Shown: piece after piece, positions 27,324 through 35,939 of the stretch | Numbering within the stretch: the first letter of the stretch is position 1 | Layout of the letters: each line of letters opens with the position of its first letter | Origin: Myxococcales bacterium | Lineage (GTDB): Bacteria; Myxococcota_A; Polyangia; Polyangiales; Polyangiaceae | NCBI GenBank assembly: GCA_009692485.1 | Contig: SHZB01000002.1 | Coordinates: 1 to 61,746 of the forward strand | DNA length: 61,746 nucleotides | Reading direction: 5' to 3' | Program-made: the position numbers and the translations under genes | Notes under the pieces: model-generated | Databases searched by the model: none | Seen by the model: the letters and a program-made list of their open reading frames with translations, nothing else | What the model was told of the DNA's origin: nothing

Positions 27324-28088
27324 GTGCTCCTCGCGGTCGACGTCGGTAACACCAACATCAGCTACGGGCTCTTCGACGGCGATGCGCTCGTCCATCACGT
27401 CCGCACCGAGAGCAGCAGCTCGCGCACGACCGACGAGTACACCGTGCTCGTGCGGCAAATGTTTGCGCTGCGCGGCGTCGATCCCGACCGCATCGACGGC
27501 GCGGTCCTCGCGAGCGTGGTGCCCCCGCTGACCGACACGATCGTGAGGATGCTCGAGCTCGGGTTTCGCTGCGAGCCGCTCGTCGTCGGTCCCGGCATCA
27601 AGACCGGCATCAAGGTGCTCTATGAAAATCCGCGCGAGGTCGGCGCCGATCGCGTCGTGAACGCCGTGGCGGCATTCGCGTGGGCGAAGTCGGGTGTGAT
27701 CGTCGTGGACTTCGGGACGGCGACGACCTTCGACTGCGTCACGGAGGATGGCGACTATCTCGGCGGGGTGATCGCGCCGGGCGTGCAAATCTCGGCCGAT
27801 GCTTTGTTTGCGCGTGCCTCTCGGCTTCAGCGGGTAGAGATCGCGCGGCCGACTCGAGCCGTGGGCCGCAACGCCGTTTCGTCGATGCAGTCGGGCCTCG
27901 TATTTGGCTACGCGGGGCTCGTCGATGGGCTGTGCGAGCGACTCAAGGCCGAGCTCGACTACCCGTGTCGCGTGATCGCGACCGGCGGCCTCGCGCGGCT
28001 CATCGCCCCGGAAACGCGCGCGATCGAACACGTCGACGACAACCTCACGCTCACCGGTTTGCGCCTCATCTACGAGCGCAATCCGTGA
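27324..28088 (+). CDS. coaX: Type III pantothenate kinase
   Basis: 254 residues, the usual length. ASKHA-fold motifs: DVGNTNISYGLFDG, the pantothenate-binding region VGADRVVNAVAAF with the catalytic Asp, and VDFGTATTFD. It catalyses the first step of CoA synthesis, ATP plus pantothenate to phosphopantothenate, in the cytoplasm. GTG start after GGAGG. The last bases overlap the permease start (GTGA). Confidence 0.97.
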   Translation: MLLAVDVGNTNISYGLFDGDALVHHVRTESSSSRTTDEYTVLVRQMFALRGVDPDRIDGAVLASVVPPLTDTIVRMLELGFRCEPLVVGPGIKTGIKVLYENPREVGADRVVNAVAAFAWAKSGVIVVDFGTATTFDCVTEDGDYLGGVIAPGVQISADALFARASRLQRVEIARPTRAVGRNAVSSMQSGLVFGYAGLVDGLCERLKAELDYPCRVIATGGLARLIAPETRAIEHVDDNLTLTGLRLIYERNP

Positions 28089-29161
28089 CGCTGCCGCGTG
28101 CCACCGACGCCGGTCTTGCTGCGGTGGATTTGGAGGCGCGCAAGAATCGCGCGAACTCCGTCTCGCGGTTTCGCTTCGCGCTCGCGCTGTTTTTTCTGTT
28201 CGCGAGCTTGGTGCTCGCCGTGGCCTTCGGAAGCGACTCGGTGTCGCTCGCGGAGCTGCTAAATGATCGCGGACACGCCCGCGTGATCATCTTCGAACTC
28301 CGGTTGCGCGAGGCGCTGTTGGCGGCCGTCGCCGGTGCCGGGCTTGCCCTTGTTGGAGCCGCGTTTCAGGCCCTCATGCAGAATCCGCTCGCCGAGCCTT
28401 TCGTGCTGGGGGTGTCCGGCGGCGCGGCGCTCGGAGCGACGGTGGCCATCGCCTCGGGGCTCGCGACAACGACGCTGCTCGGGGCAGCCGTCACGCCCGT
28501 GTTCGCGTTTCTCGGCGGCCTCGCAGCCACGGTCATCGTCGAGCTGGTGGCGGCGCGGGCCCCGCGTGGCGAGTCGGGCGCGGCAGTGTTGCTCGCGGGT
28601 GTGATGGTCAACTCGATCTGTGCGGCCCTCATCACCGTCGGCAAGCTCCTCGTCCCACCCGAGCGTGCACGCCACATGCTCTCGTGGCTCGCGGGATTCG
28701 TGGAGGTCCCCAGCACACGGGCGCTCGTGTCGGTGGCGCTCTACGCCGGCGTCGGGCTCGTCGTTCTGATGCGCGATGCGGGCCCGCTCAACTTGTTGTC
28801 GCTCGGCGACGAGACCGCGGCCTCGCTCGGTGTCGACGTGCGCGCGCTCGAACGTCGGGTCGTGCTCGCCTCGTCCCTCATCGTCGGTGCCATCGTGAGC
28901 ATGACGGGCATCATCGGCTTTTTGGGTCTCGTCGTGCCGCACGTTCTGCGCCGCGTGTACGGGCCTGATCTGCGCGTGCTCTTGCCGGCGTCGGCGCTCT
29001 GGGGGGCGAGCGCGCTGTGCCTCTGCGATCTCGGCTCACGCGTCCTCTTCGGCGCGGTCGGAACCAAGCTGCCGGTCGGCGCGCTGACGGCCCTCGTCGG
29101 CGGTCCGCTTTTTCTGCACTTGCTGGCGCGCGGTGCGGCCCCGTCTTCGCGGGCGACTTAA
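28085..29161 (+). CDS. FecCD/BtuC-type ABC permease
   Basis: 358 residues, nine to ten membrane helices. ARVIIFELRLREALLAAVAG, GAAFQALMQNPLAEPFVLG and the cytoplasmic coupling motif SLGDETAASLGVDV are family signatures of permeases for iron-siderophore, heme or cobalamin import. No ATPase or binding-protein gene adjoins it, which is unusual because the three are normally in one operon. The GTG start overlaps the coaX stop, so it is translationally coupled to a pantothenate kinase. Confidence 0.93.
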   Translation: MTLPRATDAGLAAVDLEARKNRANSVSRFRFALALFFLFASLVLAVAFGSDSVSLAELLNDRGHARVIIFELRLREALLAAVAGAGLALVGAAFQALMQNPLAEPFVLGVSGGAALGATVAIASGLATTTLLGAAVTPVFAFLGGLAATVIVELVAARAPRGESGAAVLLAGVMVNSICAALITVGKLLVPPERARHMLSWLAGFVEVPSTRALVSVALYAGVGLVVLMRDAGPLNLLSLGDETAASLGVDVRALERRVVLASSLIVGAIVSMTGIIGFLGLVVPHVLRRVYGPDLRVLLPASALWGASALCLCDLGSRVLFGAVGTKLPVGALTALVGGPLFLHLLARGAAPSSRAT

Positions 29162-29195
29162 CGCGGCGCCGTGCTCGTGCGAGGATGCCCACGCC

Positions 29196-30374
29196 ATGAG
29201 CTCTGGACTCACACCCACGCGGGGCGATCGCCGCCACGTTGTGATCGCGTTCGCACAGCGGGTCGTGCCCATCCGCGCCGCTGGTCTCGCGGTGCTCGTG
29301 ACGCTCGCGGTCGCATCGCCGCTCGCCGCAAAAGAGCCCCCCGCAGTCGCAGCGAAATCGCCCGCCGTCACAGGCGCAAACACCACCGCGGTTGCAGCGA
29401 AACCGCAAGTCGCCGCAGTCGCAAGCGCCGCCGCCGTAGCGCCGAAACCGCCCGCCGTCGCAGAGCCCGGTGTCGAGACGATCGTCGCGGCGCGGCAGAT
29501 GTTCATCGACGGGCTCGCACTCGAAGCGAGCGGCGATTACCAGGGCGCGCTACGAAAATTCGAGATCGTCGGGCAAGTGAAGATGGTGCCATCGGTGCGC
29601 TATCACATCGCGCTTTGCAACGTGCAGCTTGGAAGGCTCGTGGATGCGCTCAACGGCTTCGAGCTCGCCGCGCAAGAAGCGCGTGCTGCCGGGGAAAAGT
29701 TTCGTGACGTCGCCGAGAATGCCCCCGTGCGCGCCGCGGCGTTGCGGATGAAGGTCGGCAAGGTTCGCATCGTCGTGCGCGGGACGATTCGGTCGTCCTC
29801 CATCGTCGTAGATGGAAAGAAGCTGGCCCATGCGCTGGTCGGCATCGCGATTCCGATCGACCCCGGCACGCACATCCTCGAGGTCGTCCGCGATGGCAAG
29901 GTCATCGACAAGAAGCAGTTCGTGATCGATGCGGGCGGCCGTCGCGAGCTCGAGCTCACGATCGACGATCCGCCCGACGTGGTCCCGGCGGCTGCAACTG
30001 GGTCGGCAGCGTCACCGAGCCCGGCGAAATCACCATCGCGCGCGCCTGCCTTTGCGTCCGCCGGCGCGGGGCTCGCGTTGCTCGTGGGTGCGGGGGTGTT
30101 CTGGGGACTGCGCGAGGGGACGATCGCCGTGATCCGCGAGACTTGCCTTGGCGACGACCGACAATGCGACCCTGACGTTCAGCCGACGGAAGATCTCGGC
30201 CGCGCGTACACGACCGCGAGCGCCGCTCTCGTCGGCGTGGGCCTCGCCGGCCTCGCTGGCGGCGGTGTGCTCTGGTTCGTGCTCACGCCGCCGGACGCCA
30301 CGAAGCCAGCGTCCGGCGTGCAGGTCGGCATTGCTCCGGTGGCCGGCGGCGCCCGGCTCATCGGAAGTTTCTAG
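29196..30374 (+). CDS. Exported PEGA/TPR-like protein with C-terminal membrane segments
   Basis: 392 residues. Signal segment AGLAVLVTLAVASPLAA (about 30-46), an Ala/Lys/Pro linker made of AVAAKPP-like repeats, a TPR-like pair of helices (MFIDGLALEASGDYQGALRKFE, shown here as separate halves MFIDGLALEASGD and YQGALRKFE), and a PEGA-like beta domain (VDGKKL, IPIDPGTHILEVVRDGK). Near the C-terminus two hydrophobic segments (about 290-308 and 345-365) flank a short Cys-containing loop. This architecture recurs in myxobacteria with unknown role. GAGG upstream of the ATG may serve as ribosome site. Confidence 0.8.
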   Translation: MSSGLTPTRGDRRHVVIAFAQRVVPIRAAGLAVLVTLAVASPLAAKEPPAVAAKSPAVTGANTTAVAAKPQVAAVASAAAVAPKPPAVAEPGVETIVAARQMFIDGLALEASGDYQGALRKFEIVGQVKMVPSVRYHIALCNVQLGRLVDALNGFELAAQEARAAGEKFRDVAENAPVRAAALRMKVGKVRIVVRGTIRSSSIVVDGKKLAHALVGIAIPIDPGTHILEVVRDGKVIDKKQFVIDAGGRRELELTIDDPPDVVPAAATGSAASPSPAKSPSRAPAFASAGAGLALLVGAGVFWGLREGTIAVIRETCLGDDRQCDPDVQPTEDLGRAYTTASAALVGVGLAGLAGGGVLWFVLTPPDATKPASGVQVGIAPVAGGARLIGSF

Positions 30375-30432
30375 GCCATGCTCATGGGGCACTTCTAGGC
30401 CCGGCGGACGGCGCTAGAAATTCGGTGCGCCG

Positions 30433-30523
30433 GATGCACACGCATCGCGGCCCTACCCGTGGGCCTGATGCACACGCATCGCGGCCCTACCCGTGGGCCT
30501 GATGCACTCGCATCGCGGCCCTA
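30433..30523. repeat. 34-bp tandem array (2.7 copies) with two hairpins per unit, between convergent genes
   Basis: Units begin GATGCACACGCATC at 30433 and 30467, with a third (one base changed) at 30501. Each holds GATGC-ACAC-GCATC and GGCCC-N7-GGGCC. The array runs into the stop codon of the convergent lipoprotein gene. No T-tract. Confidence 0.88.
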
Positions 30524-31312
30524 GAAAACGGGTCCGCAGACGCCGTGCTCGATGCCCAGGTATTTGATCGTCTGCGTGAGTCCACGGCACACCGGAGCAT
30601 CGAATCCATGACAATCCGGGTGAGGCAACTTCGCGTTTTTCGGATTCGCACACCAGCTCGCGCATGTGGCGCTCGATTCCGCGCCGACGCACACGGTCCC
30701 GCTCACGCAATCGAGCGAGGATGCACACTTCTGCCCCGCCGTCAAACCGACGCTCTTGCCACAGTCGAAGTCCGTGTCGCGCACGAAGCAGGTCACGTCG
30801 TTGGCGATGTCGCACGGCAGGCCGGTCCGCGGATCGCAGTTGGGCACGCAATGCTTCAGCTCAGCGTGAACGATCTTTGTTCCCGTCTTGTCGACCGCCT
30901 CGATGCACGTCCCCTGCGCAAGAAAATTGCAATCCGCGGCGCTCTTGCAGAGGGGCTTGCAAACGCGAAACGGCGCGTCGCACCACGTGCCCTCGACGCA
31001 ATCGGCGTCAGCCTCGCACTTCGCCCACGCCAAGAAGGGGCCCGCGCCGCCGCAGCCGATGGTGCCCGTCCCTGGCGCCACCGTGCACTTTTGCCCAGCT
31101 CCGCACGCGCCAAACACGCCAAGCTCGCACGTTTCGACGCCGCCCGCGCCGCCCGTCGTCGACGTCGTAGTGCCGCCCGCGCCGCCCGTCGTCGAGACGG
31201 AAACGATCGGGCCATTGCCGCCAGGCCGGTAATCGAACTCGGGATACGCGCACGCGACGAACGCGGCCAGGGTCACACCCAGGACGAATTGAAAACGGCC
31301 GATCGCACTCAT
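30521..31312 (-). CDS. Cysteine-rich lipoprotein
   Basis: 263 residues. Lipobox AFVAC at about 21; Gly/Thr linker with STTGGAGG repeated; then about 20 Cys arranged in CxxG/CxxD modules (CGAGQKCTV, CVEGTWCDAPFRVCKPLC), like the disulfide-rich surface lipoproteins of Polyangia. No enzyme motif. TATACT lies about 30 nt upstream of the ATG. A surface or adhesion role is a guess. Confidence 0.85.
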   Translation of the reverse strand: MSAIGRFQFVLGVTLAAFVACAYPEFDYRPGGNGPIVSVSTTGGAGGTTTSTTGGAGGVETCELGVFGACGAGQKCTVAPGTGTIGCGGAGPFLAWAKCEADADCVEGTWCDAPFRVCKPLCKSAADCNFLAQGTCIEAVDKTGTKIVHAELKHCVPNCDPRTGLPCDIANDVTCFVRDTDFDCGKSVGLTAGQKCASSLDCVSGTVCVGAESSATCASWCANPKNAKLPHPDCHGFDAPVCRGLTQTIKYLGIEHGVCGPVF

Positions 31313-31350
31313 TGCATTGCCGCGACTCGAGCGACGCCGCGAGTATAGAG

Positions 31351-31761
31351 TCACTCGCGCGCGATCCCGAGCAGCTTCGCCACGCTGATCTCGTCCGCCG
31401 GCGTGAACGCGTAGCCGTCGAACTCGTCGCTACGCACCCACTCGAAGCTGTGGACCGCGAGCGGCTGGGGTGTGCCGCGGCCGATCGAGCACTCGTAGGT
31501 GTAGAGCTCGACGACGTAGCGCGCATACGCGTGGGACTCGAAGCCCATGCGCTCGCCCGGGACCACCTCGACGCCGAGCCGATGACGCAGCTCTCGCGTG
31601 AGCGCCTCTTCGTCGGTCTCGCCGTCCTCCACGCGCCCGCCTGGAAATTCCCAAAGGAGCGGGAGCACGGCGTTCGGTCGACGCTGCGTGATGAGGTATT
31701 TGCCGTCTTTGCCGATCACGGCAGCGACGACGCGGATGCGTGGGAGCCCAACTTCGGTCAT
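31351..31761 (-). CDS. Nudix hydrolase homologue with degenerate Nudix box
   Basis: 136 residues, MutT/NudG-like length and fold (ITQRRPNAVLPLLWEFPGG). The Nudix box reads GGRVEDGETDEEAL then TRELRHRLGV. The usual REUxEExGU becomes RELRHRLGV: the two metal-binding Glu are His and Arg. The first Glu of REL remains. In MutT those Glu bind catalytic metal, so hydrolase activity is doubtful and a binding role is possible. The ATG overlaps the stop of the FHA gene (ATGA), so both are made together. Confidence 0.9.
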   Translation of the reverse strand: MTEVGLPRIRVVAAVIGKDGKYLITQRRPNAVLPLLWEFPGGRVEDGETDEEALTRELRHRLGVEVVPGERMGFESHAYARYVVELYTYECSIGRGTPQPLAVHSFEWVRSDEFDGYAFTPADEISVAKLLGIARE

Positions 31762-32741
31762 CGCGATGCCTGAATTCGATAGAGCTGTTGGCCGAGCAGG
31801 AGCGTATCGCCGATCGCGAGCTCGAGCTCACCTCGAATGCGCACGAAGGTGCCGTTCGAGCTTCCCATGTCCGTGAGATACACCCGTCCATCGTCCGAGC
31901 TCAAGCGGCAGTGCGCCCCGGAAATGAAAGCGTCGTCCGGGTACCGAACTTGGCCTCGTTCACGCCCGAGCTGAAGTCCCGCTGCGGGCACCGGGAACGC
32001 GGTCCCCGTCGATTTCCGCCCGAGCACCATGACGATCCGTCCCGCGTAGCCTGCGAGCTCGGTCCCGAAGTGTTCGACTCCGTGCTCGTCGGGCGGCATC
32101 GACGCGAGCGTCTCGAAGCGGATGAGCTGCTGGCCGATGCGGAAAATCTGGTTCGGCGTGAGCGCATATGGCACCTCGGGCGCGAGCTTGACGAAGACTC
32201 CGTTGAGCGAATCGTCGTCCTTCACCCGCACTTGCACCTCGCCCATCGTCGGTCCCGCCGTGACAGACAGCGAGCAGTGGTGGTGCGACAGAAAATGATC
32301 GCCGGCATATCGAGCTCCAAGCGAGCGGCCCACGCGACACCCCTCCGCTGCGATCGGGAGGGTTGCGGCGACCGTACCGTCCGCGTGCAGCATCGCGAGG
32401 AGCGGCGGAGTCGGAGCGGGCTCAGGCGTCACGATGTCGAGCGGACGCGCGCGGGTCTTGGTGCCGCCGCTCGTCAGACGATCGACCGTGTTGACGCGAA
32501 GCTGACGGGCGCACGACGCGCAGAAACGGTTCGCCGGAGGATTGTCCGCGCCGCATTGGGGGCAGTGGCCGGGGCGGCGCGGACGCTCGGTCGCAGGCGG
32601 GCCGCGCTCGGACGAGAGGGAAGGCAGGAGTGCAGGCTGGCGCGATTCGCCCGGTTTTTCGGGATGGAGCGGCGTTCCGCACGCGAGACAGAAAGAACTC
32701 TGCCCGGCGTTTGTTTTGCCGCATTTCGTGCAGGCGATCAC
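31758..32741 (-). CDS. Double zinc-ribbon, double FHA-domain protein
   Basis: 327 residues. Two Cys4 zinc ribbons: CTKCG...CLACG (4-22) and CPQCG...CASC (about 58-78). Then two FHA domains: about 120-215 (GCRVGRS, LSHHHCSL, LNGVFV) and about 235-325 (QLGRERG, ISGAHCRL, GSSNGTFV). FHA domains bind phosphothreonine, so this is a likely reader of the Ser/Thr kinases. The second FHA keeps the canonical SGAHC and SSNGT; the first has LSHHHC and SLNGV, still with a His. The GTG start fits the first ribbon. No helices or catalytic part are seen. Confidence 0.92.
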   Translation of the reverse strand: MIACTKCGKTNAGQSSFCLACGTPLHPEKPGESRQPALLPSLSSERGPPATERPRRPGHCPQCGADNPPANRFCASCARQLRVNTVDRLTSGGTKTRARPLDIVTPEPAPTPPLLAMLHADGTVAATLPIAAEGCRVGRSLGARYAGDHFLSHHHCSLSVTAGPTMGEVQVRVKDDDSLNGVFVKLAPEVPYALTPNQIFRIGQQLIRFETLASMPPDEHGVEHFGTELAGYAGRIVMVLGRKSTGTAFPVPAAGLQLGRERGQVRYPDDAFISGAHCRLSSDDGRVYLTDMGSSNGTFVRIRGELELAIGDTLLLGQQLYRIQASR

Positions 32742-32787
32742 GGTCGGGCTCCGAGGCGGAAGGTTGAACAGCTCAGGAGAATCGAGG

Positions 32788-33405
32788 CTACCGCGCCAAG
32801 AGGCCGAGGGCTTCGCGAACGAGATCGCCAAGCGGCCGATCGAGTTCCGGCAGCGTCGCGACCGCGCGATCGACCTCTCCGGGCTTGAAGCCCATTCGGA
32901 CCAGGGCGTCGGTGACGAGCGCGGCGTGCCCCTTCGCGGCGCCGGGTGCGGCCGGTCGTCCGTTCGCCGGTGATTGGGCAGCAGCCTCCAACGCAACTGA
33001 ACCGAGCTTGCCCTTGAGGTCCACGAGCATCCGCTCGGCCGTGCGCTTTCCGACGCCGGGAATTCGCGTCAGCGGCTTCGGATCTGCGCGCTCCACGGCG
33101 TGCGCGAGCTCGACCACGCTAAAGGTGCCGAGCACCGCGAGCGCAAGCTTGGGGCCCACGCCGGGGAGCTGCAATAACGTACGAAACGTGTCTTTTTCGA
33201 GGGCGCTCGCGAATCCGAAGAGCTGGAGCGCATCCTCACGAGCGTGCGTGTGGACGTGCACCGTCACGCGCCCGAGATCGTCCGTGGCGAAGCGCCCCTC
33301 GGCTCCAAGCGGAACATGCACTTCGTAGCCGACGCCCGCGACAAGGACGAGCACGACGCCCCCCGGCAAGCTTGCGACGATCTCGCCAATGAGCAGCCCG
33401 ATCAT
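32788..33405 (-). CDS. ruvA: Holliday junction DNA helicase subunit RuvA
   Basis: 205 residues. N-terminal OB fold (MIGLLIGEIV, VGYEVHVP), two helix-hairpin-helix motifs (LLQLPGVGPKLALAVL and RIPGVGKRTAERML) and the C-terminal RuvB-binding helices (ALVRMGFKPGEVDRAV). RuvA tetramers bind Holliday junctions and load RuvB. ruvB and ruvC are not in this window. It follows the lipoprotein gene at 33415 with a 9-bp gap. Confidence 0.97.
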   Translation of the reverse strand: MIGLLIGEIVASLPGGVVLVLVAGVGYEVHVPLGAEGRFATDDLGRVTVHVHTHAREDALQLFGFASALEKDTFRTLLQLPGVGPKLALAVLGTFSVVELAHAVERADPKPLTRIPGVGKRTAERMLVDLKGKLGSVALEAAAQSPANGRPAAPGAAKGHAALVTDALVRMGFKPGEVDRAVATLPELDRPLGDLVREALGLLAR

Positions 33406-33414
33406 CTGGACGGC

Positions 33415-33951
33415 TCAGTCGTTGGCCGCACCGGCTTTGATCCACGCGTTGAGCACCGCAATTTCCGCCGCCGGGAGTTTGTCGCCGCCGGTGGGCATGC
33501 GGCCGCCGCAGCCCTTCGCTGCGCATTCGATCTCGGAGCACAGCTTGAAATCCGAATACTCGAGCTTGGCGAGCATGAAGCTTGCTCCCGGATCTCCCGC
33601 GACGATGAGCTTCATGTTCGCGCGCGCCGCATCGACGCCCACCGTCGCTGCGTGGATTTCGGCAAGCTCCGCTGGCGTCATGTCGCCATCCGCGAGCGGC
33701 TTACCGAGGACGAGGCCCTCTTGCGCTGTCGAGCCGGTGTGGCACGCGTTCGAGAGCGCGCACGATTTGCGATAGATCGGCACGACGTCGTTCTTGAACG
33801 AGCACGCACCGCCGTTGCAGGCGTTCGGGTCAACGGTGGTGTAGTCGACGCAGGTGCCGGCACCCGAACCCGACGCATCGCCGGTCTCGGTACCGCATCC
33901 ACCGAGCGCGAACGCGAACGTTGCGCCGACTAGAAAAAGCCACGATTTCAT
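33415..33951 (-). CDS. Small lipoprotein with CX5CH motif
   Basis: 178 residues. Lipobox ALGGC at about 19, a short Gly/Ser linker, then a compact domain with KSCALSNACHTGS, a later DPGASFMLAKL and a CGGRMPTGGDKL segment before a C-terminal helix IAVLNAWIKAGA. The layout (first Cys, CH, then MPxGG, then WIxxGA) resembles myxobacterial proteins related to c-type cytochromes, but the spacing is C-x5-CH, not CxxCH, so ordinary heme attachment is doubtful. Confidence 0.82.
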   Translation of the reverse strand: MKSWLFLVGATFAFALGGCGTETGDASGSGAGTCVDYTTVDPNACNGGACSFKNDVVPIYRKSCALSNACHTGSTAQEGLVLGKPLADGDMTPAELAEIHAATVGVDAARANMKLIVAGDPGASFMLAKLEYSDFKLCSEIECAAKGCGGRMPTGGDKLPAAEIAVLNAWIKAGAAND

Positions 33952-34048
33952 GGGAAGAACCTCGGTCGCGGACCCTATCACGGGCGCCCTCGCGTTGCCG
34001 CACGTTGCTGCCGCGACGCAGTTGTTGGCCGCGCCATGGCTTGCTCCC

Positions 34049-34054
34049 TACGAT
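34049..34054 (+). promoter_or_regulatory. Candidate -35/-10 of a leaderless promoter for the envelope operon
   Basis: TACGAT, 9 nt before the ATG at 34064. TTGGCC (34025-34030) lies 18 bp upstream as a possible -35. Confidence 0.45.
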
Positions 34055-34063
34055 GCCCGAGCC

Positions 34064-34534
34064 ATGATCGCGTCCATCCTCAAGACCGCGGCGATCGCCG
34101 CTTTGCTCGCCTTCGGCAGCGGTTGCGGCGCCGCGAAGCATGACGCGCTCGTGGGTCAGCTCGCGCAGCTCGAACGCGCCGTAGCGGATCTGGGCGCCCA
34201 AAACCATGCGATGACCGAGCGCCTCGATGTGCTCGAGAGTCGCGGCGGCAGAGCGGAGTCGCCCGCGTCGGGACCAGCAGACGCGGCTGGTCCGGTCGCG
34301 GATCGGCCGGCGCTGCGAGTCGTCCGCATCATGCCCGACGGTCAAGAAGAGCCCGGCGCAGGCTCTGCTCCTGGCGCGAACCTCGAGCCTACGGCTGCGA
34401 CGCCGGGCGGACCGGCACCGAGCGACGCGCCGCGGCCAGTCATCCGCGGTGATCGCGCCGGAACGAAGGTCGAGCAGCCACCTGCGCCGCGCGCTGACCC
34501 GAGAGCGGCTCGTGCCGTCAAGACTGCAAACTAG
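34064..34534 (+). CDS. Small lipoprotein with coiled-coil segment
   Basis: 156 residues. Lipobox SGCG at about 21-22, then a heptad-patterned helix (LVGQLAQLERAVADLGAQ, about 30-60) that should form a coiled coil like a YbgF/Lpp-type spacer, then a disordered Pro/Ala/Gly tail. First gene of a run lipoprotein, LysM protein, barrel protein with short gaps (11 and 8 bp). Role in envelope assembly is inferred from context only. Confidence 0.8.
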   Translation: MIASILKTAAIAALLAFGSGCGAAKHDALVGQLAQLERAVADLGAQNHAMTERLDVLESRGGRAESPASGPADAAGPVADRPALRVVRIMPDGQEEPGAGSAPGANLEPTAATPGGPAPSDAPRPVIRGDRAGTKVEQPPAPRADPRAARAVKTAN

Positions 34535-34545
34535 AGAATTGAAAC

Positions 34546-35931
34546 ATGCACCGCACACCATCCACTCTACGGTTGTCCTTGCTCCAGATGCCTGACGGCT
34601 CCGCTCGCTGGGCGCGCGCGACGGCGATCGCGGCCGTGCTCGCCAGCGCCACGATCGCGCCGAGCGCCGACGCTCAGACTACCGGGGCAGCCGCGCCCGC
34701 GGGCGAGCCAACGCCGCCTAGCGAGGGTGCGCTCGAGCCTCCCGCAAACCCCGCCGAGCCGAGCGCCGGCAGCAACTACTCCGCGCCGTCGACCGGTGGC
34801 GCTGGCGGCCCGGACCTCAACTCCGGCCTCGGTGCGAGCGACCGGCCATTATCGGCTGGCTCGGAGGCGCGCGACGGCTTCGACCTTGGCGGCCGCGGTG
34901 CAGGTTCAGCTACCGTCCGCGGCTCGGCGACAGGCGCGTATGTCGTGTCCGGCTCGCTCGTCCCCGAGCTGCACGGCGTGAAGCGTGGCGACACCTTGTG
35001 GGAGATCTCCGGCCAGCACTTTGGCAACTCCTACTATTGGCCTCGCATCTGGGCCTTCAACCCGCAGATCCAAAACCCGCACTGGCTGTATCCGGGCGAT
35101 CAAGTTCGACTGCGCGAGTCGCAGCTTTACGAGCGCGGCGGGCTCGGGATTGGGCTCTCGAAGCTCACGCGGACGGTGAGCCCAGACGCCGTGTTCCAGC
35201 GCTTTCATGGCTTCGTGCTCGACGACAAACATCCGAAGTGGGGCGAAGTCGTGGGCAGCCCCGAGGACCAAATGATCCTCACCCATGAGGATGGCGTCTA
35301 CATCAAGCTGGAGGGCAATCGCGAGTACCGCGTGGGCCAGAAGCTCGTCGTGTTCGAGCCGATCAAGGTCCAGAGCCTCAGCGAAGATCCCTTCGTTTGG
35401 ATCCGCGGAATTATCCAGATCGATCGGCTCAACGCGACGACCAAGGTTGCGCGTGCGCGGATACTCGATTCGATCACCGAGATCGAGCGGGGCGCGTTCA
35501 TCGGACCCTTCGATGAGACGATGGACGTGATCGAGCCGGTTCCGAACGAGAAGACCGTGTCGGCTCGCATCGTCGGCGCGCTCTACCCCTACGAGATGTA
35601 CGTGCAGCATCAGGTCGTGTTCATCGACAAGGGCAGCGACGCCGGATTGAAGGTTGGCAATAGGTTCTTCGCGGTCGGGCGCGGTGATCCGTGGCGCCGA
35701 GATCTCGGGGCTGTTGGCGCGAGCGGCTCGACGCGCGCGACCATCGAGGACGACGCCCACGTGCGCTTCGAAGAGACGCCGCCGGAGCTGCACGGGAAGG
35801 ACTTTCCGGTCGAGACCTACGGCGAGCTGATCGTGACCCGCGTACGCAAGCACACCGCGGTTTGTCTCATCACGGCCATGACGCGCGAGCTCCCGCGCGG
35901 TGCGGTGCTCGTGGCACGCGAAGGCTACTGA
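34546..35931 (+). CDS. Exported LysM-domain protein
   Basis: 461 residues. Signal peptide (AIAAVLASATIAPSADA, cleavage about 43), Pro/Gly/Ser linker, then a LysM domain at about 143-190 (VKRGDTLWEISGQHFGN, NPHWLYPGDQVRL) for peptidoglycan binding. The remaining 270 residues form beta-rich repeats with a FlgT-like KGSDAGLKVGNRF segment and a final GELIVTRV...PRGAVLV. Signals a wall-bound envelope or trafficking protein. ATG after GAGA; operon with genes on both sides. Confidence 0.92.
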   Translation: MHRTPSTLRLSLLQMPDGSARWARATAIAAVLASATIAPSADAQTTGAAAPAGEPTPPSEGALEPPANPAEPSAGSNYSAPSTGGAGGPDLNSGLGASDRPLSAGSEARDGFDLGGRGAGSATVRGSATGAYVVSGSLVPELHGVKRGDTLWEISGQHFGNSYYWPRIWAFNPQIQNPHWLYPGDQVRLRESQLYERGGLGIGLSKLTRTVSPDAVFQRFHGFVLDDKHPKWGEVVGSPEDQMILTHEDGVYIKLEGNREYRVGQKLVVFEPIKVQSLSEDPFVWIRGIIQIDRLNATTKVARARILDSITEIERGAFIGPFDETMDVIEPVPNEKTVSARIVGALYPYEMYVQHQVVFIDKGSDAGLKVGNRFFAVGRGDPWRRDLGAVGASGSTRATIEDDAHVRFEETPPELHGKDFPVETYGELIVTRVRKHTAVCLITAMTRELPRGAVLVAREGY

Positions 35932-35939
35932 GCGCCGCG

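Noticed and set aside
33730-33780. Heme c attachment site in the lipoprotein at 33415
   Set aside because: The motif is CALSNACH, not CxxCH, so it was not called a cytochrome.
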